From: Ktedonobacter sp. SOSP1-85
GTDB lineage: Bacteria > Chloroflexota > Ktedonobacteria > Ktedonobacterales > Ktedonobacteraceae
DNA: 64,000 nt
Assembly: GCF_016587415.1 (NCBI RefSeq)
Contig: NZ_BNJI01000001.1
Span: 806,001 to 870,000 of the forward strand
Direction: 5' to 3'
Made by a program: the position numbers and the translations under genes
Shown: positions 62,262 through 64,000 of the stretch, one piece after another
Layout of the letters: the number at the start of each line of letters is the position of its first letter
How positions within the stretch are numbered: the first letter of the stretch is position 1
The notes under the pieces: generated by a model
What the model saw: the letters and a program-made list of their open reading frames with translations, nothing else
Databases searched by the model: none
What the model was told of the DNA's origin: nothing

Positions 62262-62557
62262 GTGGTACTCCTTCAGATGAAGACATTCCGCTGCCGTCAA
62301 ACAAGGACGAGGGCAGCGCTCGCGGTACCACCTTGATTCGATAGTCGACCCGCCCAACCATGACAAGGGTCAGACTATCCTTATGCGCAGCAATAACGGG
62401 CCACACCCGGAAGAACTTACTACACGTTTTGTGCATCTCAGTTCTTCGACTTCCGAGCCACGTTCAGGGGACTAAATTGAAAGAGGCTCTCACCCGGTGG
62501 CCTCTCTTCTCTGGCAATCCGCGTTTCCCTTACTCCGCTCGTTCGCAGTCACTTTAT
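62262..62557 (-). promoter_or_regulatory. T-box riboswitch of valS
   Basis: The minus-strand leader has the T-box core AAGGTGGTACCGCG (62321-62334), preceded by the AATC of the consensus. Upstream is a long stem I with AGTA (62531-62534) facing GAAC-GTG; the GTG at 62459-62461 is a candidate valine specifier. It senses uncharged tRNA-Val. No U-run terminator is seen. The GTGGTAC of the T-box can pair with GTACCAC beside the start codon, which suggests control of translation. Confidence 0.75.
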
Positions 62558-62733
62558 AGATTTTGTTTACAAGGGTTATCATACCGCTCTTACACGGTTG
62601 AGTCAAGTAGCAGGAGCGAAGAGAAATGAAACTTTTCTGGTGCGTAACGCGTGAATATGGCAAGATAGCCAGATAATAAGGTCAACTTTTGCATTGTGAC
62701 ATTTACATACAGTAGAAAGGAAGGCAAAGCCAC

Positions 62734-63054
62734 ATGACACAGTGGACATCAAATAATATACATAAAGGCATGGAAGTATACTCCGCAGAGAATGAGGATC
62801 TGGGGCATGTCGAAGATGTCTATGATGATTCCTTCCTGGTGCAGAAAGGGCTCCTCTTCCACAAGGATCGCTACATTCCCTATAGTGTGATCTCAACGAT
62901 TGATGAGGAAAACGTCCATCTTATGGTCAGTAAGGCCGAGGCCAGAGAGATGCGCTGGGATCAGCGCCCCAACGAGCATACAGGTGACACCCTGCAAACG
63001 TTCTACGATCACGGCACTGACCTCGATAATCCGTTAAATACCCATCGCGCATAA
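62734..63054 (+). CDS. DUF2171-like small protein
   Basis: A 106-residue protein resembling the DUF2171/PRC-barrel-like family (HKGMEVYSAENEDLGHVEDVYDDSFLVQKG, then RYIPYSVISTIDEENVHLMVS). Such proteins are small beta-barrels of unknown role. AAAGGAAGG lies before the ATG. An intrinsic terminator follows. The gene stands alone. Confidence 0.75.
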   Translation: MTQWTSNNIHKGMEVYSAENEDLGHVEDVYDDSFLVQKGLLFHKDRYIPYSVISTIDEENVHLMVSKAEAREMRWDQRPNEHTGDTLQTFYDHGTDLDNPLNTHRA

Positions 63055-63088
63055 TTTCTTTGAATCCGCATACTACATGCAGTAAGAG

Positions 63089-63130
63089 CATCGGTCCGGT
63101 ATAGCAAGCAGCCAGACCGGTGTTTTTTTT
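63089..63130 (+). terminator. Intrinsic terminator
   Basis: Arms CATCGGTC and GACCGGTG (one G-T pair) are followed by eight T (63123-63130), 35 bases after the DUF2171-like gene. Confidence 0.8.
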
Positions 63131-63511
63131 GCACTTTCCCGAAAAGAGGCATATCTCTCTACCCGCTCTACCACAATCAGGCAACCTGCTTTCAGGAAAA
63201 TCACCTTAAGGCATAGAACCTCAAAATCCCGTTTTTCTGGCTATGCTGTAGCCTCGACGGAAGCAACCGTGGGTTCCTGGACCTGGCACAAAACTGCCTA
63301 CTGTTATCTCCCTACAAGATACGGTTAGAACCTTACTCGATTTAAGGTAATTACCTGATGTAATAACAAGCGGCATTGACTACACTTAGGACGTATAGAT
63401 AAACAGACAGAAGCCAAAGATTGCCACAATAAGCTGAATGCTTATTTTGTAGACCGGGCCATGGAGCCGACGCTGATTTGTCGGTAGATTTCCAGAAGGG
63501 AGCGTGGAAGC
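63131..63511. other. Non-coding region upstream of the sigma gene
   Basis: No gene. It should hold the promoter and leader of the sigma gene; TTGACT near 63376 is a possible -35 box, but no convincing -10 at the right distance is clear. Confidence 0.35.
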
Positions 63512-64000
63512 ATGGCAATTGCCAATCCTATTAGTGATGAGCGCCGATCCAGGCTTTCTAGCCACGAGGATGTGCTAGCAGAATTCACCACTTCCCTGGG
63601 CATTGAGATTGACGAGGCGCTTACAGCGCAACGTACAACCGAATCTCTTCCCCATTTTGTGGTACTGGAAGACGAGATCGCAGCCCTACTGAGTGATGAT
63701 GATGACGACGACGACGAAGAGGGCGATGAGGATAGCACTTCATCAGCACATACCCATCGCGGTGGGGTAACCAGTACCAAGGCCAATGGTTCTGAAGATG
63801 CCTTCCAGAGCTACCTGCGTGACATTCGCGGGTATGGACTCCTCACACACGCGGAAGAGATCGACCTGGCACAAAGAGCGGCGGCAGGCGACACCATAGC
63901 TCGCCGTAAACTCGTCGAATCCAACCTGCGCCTGGTCATCTCCATTGCACGCCGCTACACCAGCACAGGTGTCCCCTTGATCGATCTTATCCAGGAGGGT
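63512..64000 (+). CDS. Sigma-70 family RNA polymerase sigma factor, N-terminal part
   Basis: The gene starts at 63512 (GAAGGGAGCG before the ATG) and runs off the end; 163 residues are visible. After an acidic N-terminus with a run of Asp (residues 60-75), the text [63 protein letters not shown] is region 1.2-2.1 of a group 1/2 sigma factor. There is no clear region 1.1, so it could be a secondary primary-like sigma rather than the housekeeping one. Confidence 0.85.
   Translation, partial: MAIANPISDERRSRLSSHEDVLAEFTTSLGIEIDEALTAQRTTESLPHFVVLEDEIAALLSDDDDDDDEEGDEDSTSSAHTHRGGVTSTKANGSEDAFQSYLRDIRGYGLLTHAEEIDLAQRAAAGDTIARRKLVESNLRLVISIARRYTSTGVPLIDLIQEG

Overview
The window looks like a piece of chromosome from a Ktedonobacteria-type member of the Chloroflexota. 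This is inferred from the gene mix, not from a marker gene: many sensor kinases and response regulators, ECF and primary-like sigma factors, DUF5671 and YczE membrane proteins, solo IS605-type tnpB genes, a valyl-tRNA synthetase behind a T-box leader, and intergenic spaces filled with long perfect hairpins. Base composition is moderately GC-rich. No rRNA, tRNA or CRISPR was found.

Layout. 1-9 kb: a cut-off amino-acid permease, an HNH-like/ACT fusion protein, an ammonium transporter, an F420/FMN-type oxidoreductase and several membrane proteins. 9-18 kb: a large secreted beta-propeller protein, a lipoprotein, a sugar isomerase-like protein and a hyuA-hyuB pair. 17.9-19.7 kb: a solo tnpB element. 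19.7-24.6 kb: a RiPP locus of the thiazole/oxazole-modified (TOMM) type, with two large enzyme genes and an unusual precursor gene on the minus strand. 25-31.6 kb: sensor kinase, OmpR-type regulator, lone receiver protein and an ECF sigma factor with a small acidic partner. 31.7-34.5 kb: an AcuC-AcuA fusion next to AcuB. 34.7-46.5 kb: S9 peptidase, lipoproteins, orphan DNA methyltransferase, inositol monophosphatase-like protein, L,D-transpeptidase, C39-like protein, DUF72 protein and a frameshifted glycosyltransferase. 47-48.6 kb: a second solo tnpB element. 48.6-51 kb: a YtkA-like protein and a NarL-type two-component pair. 51.5-55 kb: an ECF transporter operon. 55.4-64 kb: UvrD-like helicase, LysR regulator, zinc-ribbon membrane protein, valS with T-box, DUF2171 protein and the start of a sigma-70 gene.

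The most interesting system is the TOMM locus. Its 152-residue precursor has an acidic leader and a Gly/Ser/Cys/Trp core in which all 20 cysteines follow a serine, so each is a possible oxazole-thiazole pair. The adjacent enzymes are a leader-binding/E1-like/YcaO-like fusion and a catalytic YcaO ending in a PxPxP tail. No dehydrogenase, exporter or immunity gene is visible beside them. The 5' end of the precursor gene is tandemly duplicated, and a tnpB element appears to have landed between the YcaO stop codon and its terminator. Other notable points are the AcuC-AcuA fusion with AcuB, the HNH-ACT fusion, a FYVE-like zinc protein, an 11-bp-periodic repeat array upstream of an ECF sigma gene, two MITE-like elements, and a T-box that may act on translation.
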